Positions 24,311 through 32,481 are shown, counted from the stretch's first letter. The stretch: 45,031 bases of DNA from an uncultured Mediterraneibacter sp. (GCA_944376685.1 CALWDN010000006.1:1-45031), one strand, 5' to 3'. Translations and numbers: made by a program. Notes: a model not told the origin generated them from the sequence alone.

Positions 24311-25148
24311 TATCTATTATGTTGGAAATCAGAATAGTGAAAAAATCGATTTCTGCAAGTGGCCGTATATGGTGACTGGCGGAGATCTGTTTAACGGTGA
24401 TTATGATGAGGTTGAAGAGAATGACCATGTGCAGGAATTTGAGCGCAAAATTACAGACAAATCAATCACTATAGAGATTAGAGCAGTGGGAAATGAATTC
24501 CGAAAAGCTGTAGATTATCTGGAAGACGTTGCAGAAAAAGATATTATAAATGCTACTCCCGGCCGTCTGTATGTTGGGGACAGCTATATGAAATGCTGGA
24601 TTACAGGGACAAGCAAAGATCGATGGGTGAGTGATCTCGATAGCATCAGTAATAGCCTTACTATACGCAGTGATTATCCGTATTGGATATCGGAACAGTC
24701 CTATACTTTCCTGAAACAATCGCAAAGCGGATATATTTCTCCGTGGCTTGAATTCCCATACGATCATCCGTATGAGTATTCAAAAGTTCGGAACATCCAG
24801 TATATTCAAAATACCAATTATACAGCGAGCGGGTTTAGGATGATTATTTACGGTCCATGCATTAATCCACTCATCCGTATTGCAGGGCATGTATACGAAC
24901 TGCAGACGACGCTGTATGACGGAGAGTATGCCATTATAGATTCGAGCACACGATATTCGAAAGACAGGAAGATTGTAAAAATAAAAATGGACGGATCCCA
25001 GGAGGATATATTTAATAGCAGAAATAAATCAAGTGATATCTGGCAGAAGATACCCGCCGGGAGAAGCATTGTGTCGTGGAATGGATCATTTGGTTTCGAT
25101 ATCGTTCTTTTTAATGAAAGGGGGCAGCCGAGATGGACTTCGTTGTAA
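24303..25148 (+). CDS. distal tail (Dit-like) protein
   Basis: A 281-residue protein directly after the tape measure, the Dit position. The N-terminal half forms the ring that joins tube to baseplate: GGDLFNGDYDEVEEN, ITDKSITIEIRAVG and DSISNSLTIRSDYPYWISE are typical of the siphovirus tail component group. The C-terminal half is beta-rich and variable. It overlaps the following baseplate gene by 16 bases. Confidence 0.82.
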   Translation: MYDIYYVGNQNSEKIDFCKWPYMVTGGDLFNGDYDEVEENDHVQEFERKITDKSITIEIRAVGNEFRKAVDYLEDVAEKDIINATPGRLYVGDSYMKCWITGTSKDRWVSDLDSISNSLTIRSDYPYWISEQSYTFLKQSQSGYISPWLEFPYDHPYEYSKVRNIQYIQNTNYTASGFRMIIYGPCINPLIRIAGHVYELQTTLYDGEYAIIDSSTRYSKDRKIVKIKMDGSQEDIFNSRNKSSDIWQKIPAGRSIVSWNGSFGFDIVLFNERGQPRWTSL

Positions 25149-26122
25149 CGGATGTGTACGGATGTGACAAGGGATATATCGAGCACTGCGGGGCAGAATT
25201 TAACATTGGGCAGGATAATGATTTTGAGATCAAAATTCAGAGCAACCTGTTCAAAGATGACCGGCATAAGAAAAATTGCAGAGTATATGCAGAAGGAACT
25301 GAGTATGGCGGACTGATCCGGAATATTAATCCAGTGACGGGAGATAAGATTGTGAAGCTCAAAGGCCCGACATGGCGTGGAATATTGAATCAGCGGGCGA
25401 TTAATCCTGGCAGTAATGCGTATATAACGCTTTCCGGGGAAGCGAATGCCGTCCTTGCACAGTACATAGTAAGCCTCGGGTTGTCAGAGATATTTGAAGT
25501 GTCAACATTGAACAGCGGCATTATGCTTAATTATCAAGTCCCTCTTCAGAGCATGTTGCTGGATGCATTTACTGCAGCGTTGGAGAAGCAGAATGCACGT
25601 CTTGAAATCAAATACAGATTGGGTGATGCAAATGAGAAGGGGTATGTGGCACTTGAAGCGAAGCCGGTTGAGGACCGATCAGAAGAAATTGAGATTAGCG
25701 AGGATGGAAGCGTGAATCTCGACATAATGGATAATCAGAATGGTGTAAATCATCTGATCTGTTATGGGAAAGGAGAGGGTTTATCAAGGCAGAGGGTTGA
25801 TTTGTATGCCTGGCCTGATGGCAGCATTCAAAAGACTCAATACTATACCGGCATCGACCTGATAGAACAGTATTATGAAAATACAAACGCGGAAAGTGTT
25901 GCGGAGCTGGAAGAAGATGCAAGGGATAAATTCCCTGATCTTATGAATTGTAAGCAGCTAAAGATATCTGTGTCGGATATGGATCTAGAACTTGGCGATA
26001 TAGTGGGTGGCCGGGAACGGATTACAGGAATTTATATGGCGTCACCGGTTGTACGGAAGATTGTGAGTGTAACGGGAAAAGGCAGGGTGAGCATTGATTA
26101 TAAATTGAAAGGAGAGGAATAG
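25133..26122 (+). CDS. Gp37-like baseplate hub / tail-associated protein
   Basis: A 329-residue protein of the siphovirus Gp37-like group (ReqiPepy6 Gp37 type), which forms the hub under the Dit ring. Visible pattern: MDFVVTDVYGCDKGYIEHC at the start, then NDFEIKIQSNLF, VKLKGPTWRGILNQRAI, and a C-terminal LELGDIVGGRERITGIYMASPVVRKI, as in gp27-like hub proteins. No lysis domain is fused. A receptor-binding gene follows after two bases. Confidence 0.8.
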   Translation: MDFVVTDVYGCDKGYIEHCGAEFNIGQDNDFEIKIQSNLFKDDRHKKNCRVYAEGTEYGGLIRNINPVTGDKIVKLKGPTWRGILNQRAINPGSNAYITLSGEANAVLAQYIVSLGLSEIFEVSTLNSGIMLNYQVPLQSMLLDAFTAALEKQNARLEIKYRLGDANEKGYVALEAKPVEDRSEEIEISEDGSVNLDIMDNQNGVNHLICYGKGEGLSRQRVDLYAWPDGSIQKTQYYTGIDLIEQYYENTNAESVAELEEDARDKFPDLMNCKQLKISVSDMDLELGDIVGGRERITGIYMASPVVRKIVSVTGKGRVSIDYKLKGEE

Positions 26123-26124
26123 AG

Positions 26125-26979
26125 ATGGCGAATGAATTTGTGGATGCAACGCTCATGGATGGATTTGCGGATGGGCCACACATAACAGAAGTTCAGACAG
26201 GATTAGCGAATCAGGGACTATACGGCCCGGAAGATTATGTACTTGAAAGCGGACGAAAAGCTGAGGCTCAGGTATTAACAAATAACAGTATAAGGATTTT
26301 TGATGCTGTATTTGTCATTCAGGGAAGGAGAGATGTAATAGCGGCGAACAATTATGCGGATGTATCTATCGATAACGGTGCGCAGGGAATGAACCGTAAC
26401 GATATAATAGTGCGAAGATATGTAAAAGATGAATCGACTGAAATCGAGCATACGGAGTATGCGGTAATAAAAGGAACAGCAGTTTCAGGCGAAGCCTCCG
26501 ATCCGGATGTGACAGTAGGAGATATCCGGAGCGGGGCAACGTTGCATGAAATGAAACTTTACCGTGTAAAGCTGCAGGGATTGAATATAGTTGCAGTTGA
26601 ACCGCTGTTTAAAGTTCTGCTTAACATGTCTACGATAAATGATTCTTTATCTGAGTTAAATGGCAAATTATCAATTGAATCTGATTCCGGGCATTGCATA
26701 AAATTTCCAGACGGAATGATGATTCAGTGGGGAATGGGGTCTACCTCCAATTACAACGCATATCGGGAGGTGTCTTTATACGAGCCGTTTGTGGACACTA
26801 CATATTCTGTATCAATTGAATTCCTCAGAAACGGTAACACAGTTGATAAATATTTGATTGGCGATGCCGGCGGAAATGATACCAGGCGTGTTAATGGCTT
26901 TGATTTGTACCTCAGAAGATCAACAGGAACTCAATATGCTGTCGTATTCTCATATATTGCCATTGGTCGCTGGAAATGA
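26125..26979 (+). CDS. tail fibre / receptor-binding protein, with invertible C-terminus
   Basis: A 284-residue protein expected at the tail tip. Residues 1-170 are the tail-attachment part (MANEFVDATLMDGFADGPH, VFVIQGRRDVIAANNYADVSIDNG). From residue 170 the C-terminal domain, a compact beta-rich part ending YIAIGRWK, probably contacts the host surface. The switch point is the STINDSL segment (169-175): the DNA there is repeated in inverted orientation at 27359-27376, beside a reverse-strand cassette with a second C-terminal domain in matching frame. A GGAGAGG site precedes ATG 26125. Present orientation expresses the 284-residue form; inversion would give about 299 residues. Confidence 0.85.
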   Translation: MANEFVDATLMDGFADGPHITEVQTGLANQGLYGPEDYVLESGRKAEAQVLTNNSIRIFDAVFVIQGRRDVIAANNYADVSIDNGAQGMNRNDIIVRRYVKDESTEIEHTEYAVIKGTAVSGEASDPDVTVGDIRSGATLHEMKLYRVKLQGLNIVAVEPLFKVLLNMSTINDSLSELNGKLSIESDSGHCIKFPDGMMIQWGMGSTSNYNAYREVSLYEPFVDTTYSVSIEFLRNGNTVDKYLIGDAGGNDTRRVNGFDLYLRRSTGTQYAVVFSYIAIGRWK

Positions 26980-27376
26980 TTATTATATCCATCGCCCTTT
27001 TAGAACAAATCCAACGTTCATGTAGTCCACTTCTCCTGGATCCGCATCAGCCGATAAATAATAACTAAGGGTTTTACCTTGTATGTTATTTGGCGAAAAC
27101 AAATAAATTCCAGAGGATGCAACACTACCTGTACAAATCCATTTGTCATCAGCAAGTGTTAATTCATCTGGCAGAGTTACTGTAAGAAGCGAATAATATC
27201 GCCCGGCAGAGGTGGAATAGGAAAAACGAACTTTGGAAGAATCTGCTCGCCCTGACAGTTCAAAGGTTCCGTCTTTGTACCGTTTTAAAATGTATGTTCT
27301 GGTAGCAAGCCCAAGATCTCCAGTAGTTAAGAGATATGAATTGCCAATTAAGTAAGACAAAGAATCATTTATCGTA
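26631..27376. repeat. invertible DNA segment switching the tail fibre C-terminus
   Basis: The segment is bounded by inverted repeats: TACGATAAATGATTCTTT at 26631-26648 and its exact reverse complement at 27359-27376. The match extends inward to 36 bases with 32 identities (26631-26666 against 27341-27376). It contains only two C-terminal coding ends, tail to tail, with stop codons three bases apart (26979 and 26983). Both codings run in the same frame across the repeat. No recombinase gene is present in the window near it. Confidence 0.85.
26983..27360 (-). CDS. silent alternative C-terminal cassette of the tail fibre
   Basis: A reverse-strand open frame of 125 codons (from TTG at 27360) that continues upstream through the inverted repeat to 27376 in the frame T-I-N-D-S-L-S. 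It lacks a ribosome site and sits antisense in the tail operon, so it is not expected to be translated as it stands. Its product ends GFVLKGRWI, similar to the ending AIGRWK of the expressed version, while the rest differs. After inversion it would replace residues 176-284 of the receptor-binding protein with 124 other residues, altering host recognition. Confidence 0.8.
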   Translation of the reverse strand: MSYLIGNSYLLTTGDLGLATRTYILKRYKDGTFELSGRADSSKVRFSYSTSAGRYYSLLTVTLPDELTLADDKWICTGSVASSGIYLFSPNNIQGKTLSYYLSADADPGEVDYMNVGFVLKGRWI

Positions 27377-27400
27377 TAGATTCAAGAAAGGAGAAAAACC

Positions 27401-28150
27401 ATGAAAATTATTTTTAACGATGCCACCGAGCAGGCGGTCCAGCAGGTCACCGCATCCGGTGATCACCTCCAGATCCTGTCTCTCGAAGATCCGGCCACAC
27501 TCCGGGCGTATTTTGAGGACTCGATCAAGACCAGAAAGATCACGGTCCAGGAGCGCGGCCAGACCATCGAGGAGTACGAAGGGTACACGGATCTGTACAG
27601 TATCGCCTGGACGCCAGGAGGGATCTACATCGTCACGATGTACAAGCCCGATCAGACCCCGGAGGTGCAGACGGAAAAGGCACAGGCGGCAATCCGGGTG
27701 GCAGAGCTGCAGGCGGCGGAGCTCCCAGACGCGCAGGCGCTGGAGGTCAAGGCGCTGTACAAAGACTGGGAGGATGATCCGGTTGGGTACGAATATGACA
27801 CGAGCAACCCGGAAGATCGTCGCAGGAATTACAATGGGCGCTTGTGGAATCTGAACAAGGATCACGCAAAATCGGAGAACTGGTATCCAGGCGCTGATCC
27901 GACACTGTGGACGGAGATCGTGGAAGGACATGCGGGAACGATGGAAGATCCGATCCCGGTACCGGATAGCGTGACAACGTCCGGGTTTGAATACGAATAT
28001 GGGAAGCATTACTCCGAAGGCGACGTCACGTATTTGTGCAAACGAGGCGGCATCCCGGATGAGCAGGCAGAGGCGATGTACGGGCAGAAGGTCACACTGT
28101 ACTTCCCGCCGTCCGCACTGATCGGGCAGTATTTCAGCGTCGCAGAATAA
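27401..28150 (+). CDS. tail-associated protein with aromatic (carbohydrate-binding-like) domain
   Basis: A 249-residue protein after the invertible segment; its AAAGGAG ribosome site (27387-27393) lies just outside the segment, so expression does not depend on orientation. The first 75 residues are beta-rich (QQVTASGDHLQILSLEDP), resembling XkdW-like tail accessory proteins. A central helix (about 90-125) links to a C-terminal half rich in Trp and Tyr (NGRLWNLNKDHAKSENWYPG, then LWTEI), similar in feel to small carbohydrate-binding modules. Probable tail tip or fibre accessory; family not certain. Confidence 0.6.
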   Translation: MKIIFNDATEQAVQQVTASGDHLQILSLEDPATLRAYFEDSIKTRKITVQERGQTIEEYEGYTDLYSIAWTPGGIYIVTMYKPDQTPEVQTEKAQAAIRVAELQAAELPDAQALEVKALYKDWEDDPVGYEYDTSNPEDRRRNYNGRLWNLNKDHAKSENWYPGADPTLWTEIVEGHAGTMEDPIPVPDSVTTSGFEYEYGKHYSEGDVTYLCKRGGIPDEQAEAMYGQKVTLYFPPSALIGQYFSVAE

Positions 28151-28185
28151 GAACCGAAGCATAAAATATATGGAGGAATGGGCCA

Positions 28186-28497
28186 ATGTACATAAGTATT
28201 GATACGATCATAAAAATCGGCGCCCTGATCGGGGCGCTGGGGGTAATTGGAGGACTACTGATCGCAGCATACAAATTCTATCTCAAGCCGGAAAAACTGG
28301 CAAAGAGGATGGAAAATCTGCGGAAGATGCATGAAGAGGATATCAGGAAAATCAATGAGGAGCAATGTCTGATCACGTACGGCCTCCTGGCTTGCCTGAA
28401 AGGGCTTCGGGAACAGGGATGTAATGGCCCGGTGACGGACGGCATTAATCGAATTGAGAAACATTTAAACAAACAGGCGCATGATATGGAGGAATGA
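28186..28497 (+). CDS. small membrane protein of the lysis module
   Basis: A 103-residue protein with one N-terminal membrane helix (about residues 5-28, TIIKIGALIGALGVIGGLLIAAY) followed by a basic, then coiled C-terminal part (KLAKRMENLRKMHEEDIRKINEEQ). It lies directly before the holin gene and overlaps its ribosome site. Similar genes in Firmicutes phages act as holin partners or hemolysin-like accessory proteins; that is inferred from order and topology. GGAGG precedes ATG 28186. Confidence 0.65.
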   Translation: MYISIDTIIKIGALIGALGVIGGLLIAAYKFYLKPEKLAKRMENLRKMHEEDIRKINEEQCLITYGLLACLKGLREQGCNGPVTDGINRIEKHLNKQAHDMEE

Positions 28498-28499
28498 TT

Positions 28500-28823
28500 A
28501 TGAATATGGAACTTTTAATGCAGTATATTACTTATGCACTGATCGCGATCGGCGCACTGGCCTTTTTGGTCAGCATCATTACACAGGTGATCAAGGAGAT
28601 GCCCGGACTGAAGAATATCCAGACAAACGCTGTGGCGCTGGTGATTGCACTGATCCTGTGTCCCCTGGCGGTTGTGATACTGTGTATTTATTTACAGATA
28701 GCGATCATGTGGTATTACATCATCGCATCCGTGATCGCGGCATTTATCGTTTACTTGGTCGCTACTGGCGGCTGGGAGAAGGTCGCGGAGATGTGGGCGC
28801 GGACGAAATATAAGACAAAATAA
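28500..28823 (+). CDS. phage holin
   Basis: A 107-residue protein with three likely membrane helices (about residues 8-28, 43-65 and 68-88) and a short basic cytoplasmic tail (ARTKYKTK), directly before the endolysin: the pattern of a class I holin that opens the membrane at the end of infection. ATG 28500 is seven bases after GGAGG (28488-28492); the ATG at 28494 is too close. It overlaps no other gene on its 3' side and is followed by a terminator. Confidence 0.82.
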   Translation: MNMELLMQYITYALIAIGALAFLVSIITQVIKEMPGLKNIQTNAVALVIALILCPLAVVILCIYLQIAIMWYYIIASVIAAFIVYLVATGGWEKVAEMWARTKYKTK

Positions 28824-28827
28824 ATCA

Positions 28828-28853
28828 GGGGACGGGAAACCGTCCTCTTTTTT
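28828..28853 (+). terminator. terminator between holin and endolysin
   Basis: GGGGACGG (28828-28835) and CCGTCCTC (28840-28847), with one G-T pair and a GAAA loop, are followed by six T. A strong intrinsic terminator or attenuator inside the lysis module, before the endolysin gene. Confidence 0.8.
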
Positions 28854-28854
28854 C

Positions 28855-28870
28855 GTTGCGACGTCGCAAC
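28855..28870. promoter_or_regulatory. 16-bp perfect palindrome before the endolysin gene
   Basis: GTTGCGACGTCGCAAC is an exact palindrome right after the terminator and just before the AAAGGAG ribosome site of the endolysin gene. It may be an operator or a structure affecting endolysin expression. Confidence 0.4.
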
Positions 28871-28884
28871 AGAAAGGAGAATGG

Positions 28885-29943
28885 ATGAGCGTATTAATCG
28901 GACATGCAAGTATAAGCGAAAAAGGGACCACTGAGGGGGAAAAGGGGGACAGCACCGGGAAAGAGGTTTGCACCAGGACCTGGTACAGTAAGCCATGGAG
29001 CTACATGGCCATCCACCCGGATGCGGACGTCCGGGAACGGCACGCCCGGGCCGTCGAGAAGGCCTGCGCGAATGACAATATCGGCTATGGCCAGCCTGAC
29101 AGGAATACCTTGAACACCAGGGCGAAGGAAATGGAGTATGATCTATCAAAGATCAAAAGCAAATGCAACTGCGACTGCTCATCGCTGCAGAACGTGGCGG
29201 CAGTGGCGTCTGGCGCGCAGGGGGTAAACTACGGCAGTAATGGATGGACCACATCCACTATGCGCGCGGCCCTGGAAAAGGCAGGATACAAGATCATCAC
29301 AGGCAAGACCTATCTGTCCAGCTCTGCTTATTGCGTCCGCGGGGCAATCTACGTTAAACCAGGGTCGCATACTGTATGTGGTCTGACCAACGGGTCTAAG
29401 GCCAGCCAAACACTTAGCAAGGCCGGCGCCGGCTTTTCCGGGGCATCCGGATCCGGGGCGTATTACCCTGCGTTCGACAGCGGATCGATCGTAGACGGAT
29501 TGGTCGGAATCGGGGAGGATAGCAGCAAGGAGATGCGCGCGGCGATTGCGGCGGCAAACGGGATCAGCGGGTACACGGGTACATATGATCAGAACGTCAA
29601 GCTGTGCGATCTGGCCAGACAGGGCAAGCTGAAACGCCCAGGAGCATCATCCGGATCAACGCCGGCCGGCCCGGCCGAGGGTTCTGGATACCAGGTCGGC
29701 GATGTATACACGTTGCAGAGCAACATGAAGGTCCGGACAGGCCCGGGGACGGGATATCGGATGAAGAGCCACAGCGAGCTGACGGCAGACGGCCGGGAGC
29801 ACGATAAGGACAAAAATGGCTGCCTGGATGCCGGCACAAGAGTGACCTGCATAGCAGTCGAGGCGTCCGGTGATCAGACATGGATCGAGTGTCCGTCCGG
29901 ATGGATCTGCGCGAGGGATGGCGGTACGGTATACGTGGAATAA
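28885..29943 (+). CDS. endolysin: cysteine peptidase/amidase with SH3 cell-wall domain
   Basis: A 352-residue lysis enzyme. The N-terminal 170 residues form a papain-like (NlpC/P60 or CHAP-type) domain with the cysteine cluster CNCDCSS (94-100) giving the likely nucleophile, and His162 in PGSHTVCG. Residues about 215-250 (EMRAAIAAANGISGYTG...QGKLKRP) look like a CW_7-type wall-binding repeat. Residues about 265-352 are an SH3b domain (NMKVRTGPGTGY). The combination cuts peptidoglycan peptides after the holin opens the membrane. It is the last gene of the phage late operon; no signal peptide. Confidence 0.88.
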   Translation: MSVLIGHASISEKGTTEGEKGDSTGKEVCTRTWYSKPWSYMAIHPDADVRERHARAVEKACANDNIGYGQPDRNTLNTRAKEMEYDLSKIKSKCNCDCSSLQNVAAVASGAQGVNYGSNGWTTSTMRAALEKAGYKIITGKTYLSSSAYCVRGAIYVKPGSHTVCGLTNGSKASQTLSKAGAGFSGASGSGAYYPAFDSGSIVDGLVGIGEDSSKEMRAAIAAANGISGYTGTYDQNVKLCDLARQGKLKRPGASSGSTPAGPAEGSGYQVGDVYTLQSNMKVRTGPGTGYRMKSHSELTADGREHDKDKNGCLDAGTRVTCIAVEASGDQTWIECPSGWICARDGGTVYVE

Positions 29944-29949
29944 TAATTA

Positions 29950-29971
29950 CCCCGGAGCCATCACTCCGGGG
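29950..29971 (+). terminator. hairpin after the endolysin gene
   Basis: CCCCGGAG (29950-29957) pairs with CTCCGGGG (29964-29971), six bases after the endolysin stop. The T-run is poor, but position suggests the end of the late transcript. Confidence 0.6.
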
Positions 29972-30100
29972 TGGAATATTGTATCATCTCTTTGTAAAAA
30001 TTGACGAAAAATCGTTGTGCAAATTGCCAGAAATAAAAATGTTTCTACACAACGTATTTGCGCGGTTTTTCAGAGCTGTCTTTGCCTACTGTGTTATCCC
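29972..30100. other. prophage right end / candidate attachment region
   Basis: About 130 bases without a convincing gene. It contains CGTTGTG (30013-30019) and CACAACG (30048-30054) as an inverted repeat, which could be integrase arm or core sites. The homology of the flanking lipoprotein gene is lost at about 30,100, so the crossover with the host chromosome is placed near there. The matching left end is outside the window, so the repeat core cannot be checked. Confidence 0.4.
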
Positions 30101-30356
30101 CAAATCCGCATACAAGGTCAAGTTCGATCCCTTCCTCATCAAAATATCCTTCTTCAATGGCAACGTACATCGGAGCATAGAATATTGAGTGTGCTACTTC
30201 GTTGAGTGTTACTTTCACTTTTTCATCTGAATTGTCGCTTTGCGGACTGTTTTCTTCAGATTGGGAAGCCCCTTTCTCTGTCTGCGCCGAGCATCCCGCG
30301 CACAGAGAAAGGATAAATACTGCGGCGGACAGATATGCCAGTATACGTTTTTTCAT
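30045..30356 (-). pseudogene. truncated substrate-binding lipoprotein (NMT1/SsuA-like), 5' end only
   Basis: The reverse strand encodes a signal peptide (KKRILAYLSAAVFILSL), a lipobox ending in Cys22, a Ser/Glu linker, and then VTLNEVAHSIFYAPMYVAIEEGYFDEEGIELDLVCGFG, the start of a periplasmic-type substrate-binding protein for thiamine precursors, nitrate or sulfonates. After residue 86 (about 30,100) the sequence no longer resembles the family and stops at codon 104; these proteins normally have over 300 residues. The remaining part was probably separated by prophage insertion. A GGAGG site precedes the ATG. The protein is most likely non-functional in this state. Confidence 0.72.
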
Positions 30357-30428
30357 AAATCCTCCATTTTGCTCAGATTGCTGAAGTCTCTATTACTATA
30401 TGTTGAGAAACGGAGGGATGTGCCCAAT

Positions 30429-30457
30429 GAAAAAGGATGCCGCATAAAACGGCATCC
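30429..30457 (-). terminator. intrinsic terminator of the zinc-ribbon gene
   Basis: GGATGCCG (30435-30442) and CGGCATCC (30450-30457) form an 8-bp stem. On the minus strand a T-run follows (plus-strand A-run at about 30430-30434), so it ends transcription of the gene at 30,495-31,535. Confidence 0.8.
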
Positions 30458-30494
30458 CGTATATCAGGACCGAACAGTCCTTTCAGCTTAAAGA

Positions 30495-31535
30495 TCAGTC
30501 GTCGTAATCCTCATCTGCATAATCATCTTCAAAAGCATCGTCATAGTCGTCTTCTTCATCATAGCCGCCGCGCGACGTGAGGGCGAGTATCAGGGATCCT
30601 ACCGCCAGAACCGCACCTGCGACTGCTGCGATCAGGAGCTGCATATCATCTCCGCGCTGAAGGAAGGCAAATATACCGCCGCCCAGATAGAAGACCATAG
30701 GAAGCAGGAATGCGAAGACCGTATTTCTGCTCATCATGATGAAATAGAGCAGGGCGGAAACAAGCATGCAGAGTGCGATGATGATATACGTCATACCGGA
30801 AGAGATCGTGCTGCCTTCCGTTGTATCTGCAAGTCCTGTTACGAATCCTCTGTAGATCAGATATCCGAATGCGGCCAGGGAAATAATGCCAAGGATAATG
30901 CGCATCGGGCGGAATCTCGGATCATCATCGAAATATTCCTCATCATCATATTCCTCTGCCTTTGGCTCAGGTTTCTTTTTCGCTGATTTCCGGCTGACTG
31001 CTCCGGTCTCCAGCATGTCATTGTATCCTTTGCGTGCGGCATTTCCGCGTTTTTCCCGTACTTTCTCAGATGGGATATTGCTGTAGCGCTTTTCCTCAGC
31101 GTCAGTTCTTTCGGCAGGGCGTTTTTTCCTGACAGGCGCTTTCTCAGCTTCGTCCGGCCTTGGCCGTTTTTTCGGGGCCGGTTTCTTTACGGATTCTTCT
31201 GATTCCGGCCGTGGGCGTTTTTTCTTAACCGGCGGTTTTACCTCGGCCTCCGGTTTTTTTGCCGGTTCCTGTTTTGCGGCCTCTGGTTTTTTTGCCGGTT
31301 CTTTTTTTACAGGGGCCGCTTTTTTGACAGCGGCTTTTTTCTCAGCGGCTGCTTTTTCAGGAGCGGCTGCCTCAGCCGGCTGCACCGGTTTTTTCTTGCG
31401 CTGTTTGTCAAGATTCCACTGTTTCTTACAATCACGGCATATTGCATATCGATTAAAGACCGGCTCGCCGTTTTCACCGGTGCCGACCTGTTTATTACGA
31501 AGTTCAAGCTCTTTGCCGCATATCGGACATTTCAT
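30495..31535 (-). CDS. zinc-ribbon membrane protein with Lys/Pro-rich linker
   Basis: A 346-residue protein. A zinc ribbon at the N-terminus (C3-P-I-C6 and C33-R-D-C36) is followed by a long disordered segment of Lys, Pro, Ala and Glu (about 45-190) with many KKPxAKK repeats, then four probable membrane helices (about 215-325) and a strongly acidic tail of Asp/Glu/Tyr. I know no function for this family; similar layouts occur in Clostridia. The repeated positive linker could bind nucleic acid or phospholipid. It is divergent from the PHP gene next door. Confidence 0.7.
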   Translation of the reverse strand: MKCPICGKELELRNKQVGTGENGEPVFNRYAICRDCKKQWNLDKQRKKKPVQPAEAAAPEKAAAEKKAAVKKAAPVKKEPAKKPEAAKQEPAKKPEAEVKPPVKKKRPRPESEESVKKPAPKKRPRPDEAEKAPVRKKRPAERTDAEEKRYSNIPSEKVREKRGNAARKGYNDMLETGAVSRKSAKKKPEPKAEEYDDEEYFDDDPRFRPMRIILGIISLAAFGYLIYRGFVTGLADTTEGSTISSGMTYIIIALCMLVSALLYFIMMSRNTVFAFLLPMVFYLGGGIFAFLQRGDDMQLLIAAVAGAVLAVGSLILALTSRGGYDEEDDYDDAFEDDYADEDYDD

Positions 31536-31636
31536 TGGTCAATACTCCTCTCTTTGGCTGAACAAAATTTACAACAATGACATTATACCATCAAGACCAG
31601 GCAAGAACAATGAAAAAATAAAATATATGACCGGTT

Positions 31637-31667
31637 TTGTCGAATTTTATACGGAATGTGGTATAAT
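31637..31667 (+). promoter_or_regulatory. promoter of the PHP phosphoesterase gene
   Basis: TTGTCG (31637-31642) and TATAAT (31662-31667) are spaced by 19 bases; the -10 is extended (TGGTATAAT), which compensates for long spacing. Confidence 0.6.
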
Positions 31668-31701
31668 AACTGCGCAAAAAGATTATGAGGTGATATGGAT
31701 C

Positions 31702-32424
31702 ATGAAATTTATAGCAGATACACATTCCCACACGCTGGCCAGCGGCCATGCGTACAGTACGATCAAAGAGATGGCGGCGGCCGCGGAGGCGAGAGGGCTG
31801 AAGGCACTTGCCATTACGGAGCATGCGCCCAAGATGCCGGGGACCTGCGGTCTTTTCTATTTCCAGAATATGGACGTGGTGCCGCGGACCTGCGGCAGTG
31901 TCCGGCTCCTTATGGGCGCGGAGGTGAATATCATGGATCCGGACGGGACGATCGACCTGCCGGAGAAAACCTGCCGCGAGCTGGACATCGTGGTCGCCAG
32001 CATGCACACGCCGTGCTACGGCAGGGAGCATACGCCGGAGGAGAATATCCGGGCTTACGTGGAAGTGATGAAGAAGCCCTACGTTAATATCATCGGACAC
32101 CCGGACGACGGCCGGTTCCCCTTTGATTATGAGATCCTGGTGAAGACGGCGAAAGAGACGGGGACGCTCCTGGAAGTCAACAATTCCTCCATGCGCCCGG
32201 CGAGCAGCAGGGAAGGGACAAGGGAGAATATCCTGACCATGCTCGACCTCTGCAAACAGTACGAGGTGCCGGTGACGACCGGAAGCGACGCCCATGTGGA
32301 TGCGGACGCCGGGAAATTCAACTACGTGAGCGAGCTGTTTGAGTACTGCGGCTTCCCGGAGGAACTGGTCGTGACGACGGACCTGGAGAAGCTGAAGCCG
32401 TATCTGAACTGTAAGGAATTCTGA
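31702..32424 (+). CDS. PHP-family phosphoesterase (YcdX-like)
   Basis: A 240-residue protein of the polymerase-and-histidinol-phosphatase fold, a metal-dependent phosphoesterase. Motifs: DTHSHT (6-11), a second metal site ITEHAPKMPG, MGAEVNI, SMHTP, NIIGHPDDGRFPFD and GSDAHV near the C-terminus, all typical metal ligands of YcdX-like enzymes. The substrate is not known. GAGGTGAT (31687-31694) gives normal spacing to ATG 31702; the frame is open further back through the neighbour's antisense but that stretch is not coding. It has its own promoter. Confidence 0.88.
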   Translation: MKFIADTHSHTLASGHAYSTIKEMAAAAEARGLKALAITEHAPKMPGTCGLFYFQNMDVVPRTCGSVRLLMGAEVNIMDPDGTIDLPEKTCRELDIVVASMHTPCYGREHTPEENIRAYVEVMKKPYVNIIGHPDDGRFPFDYEILVKTAKETGTLLEVNNSSMRPASSREGTRENILTMLDLCKQYEVPVTTGSDAHVDADAGKFNYVSELFEYCGFPEELVVTTDLEKLKPYLNCKEF

Positions 32425-32481
32425 TATCGTGTATTTTTTGCTCCGGACCGGGCAGGCATATGGTGTAAAATAATAAAGTGG

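Noticed and set aside
26125..28150. Diversity-generating retroelement at the tail fibre
   Set aside because: Considered because of the variable C-terminus, but there is no reverse transcriptase gene or template repeat; the inverted repeat and silent cassette explain the variation better.
29880..30188. Forward frame of 102 codons across the prophage end
   Set aside because: Overlaps the endolysin end, the hairpin, and the antisense of the truncated lipoprotein; product has no family pattern.
31591..32295. Reverse-strand open frame of 234 codons
   Set aside because: Antisense to the PHP phosphoesterase gene; no ribosome site, and composition follows the complementary strand.
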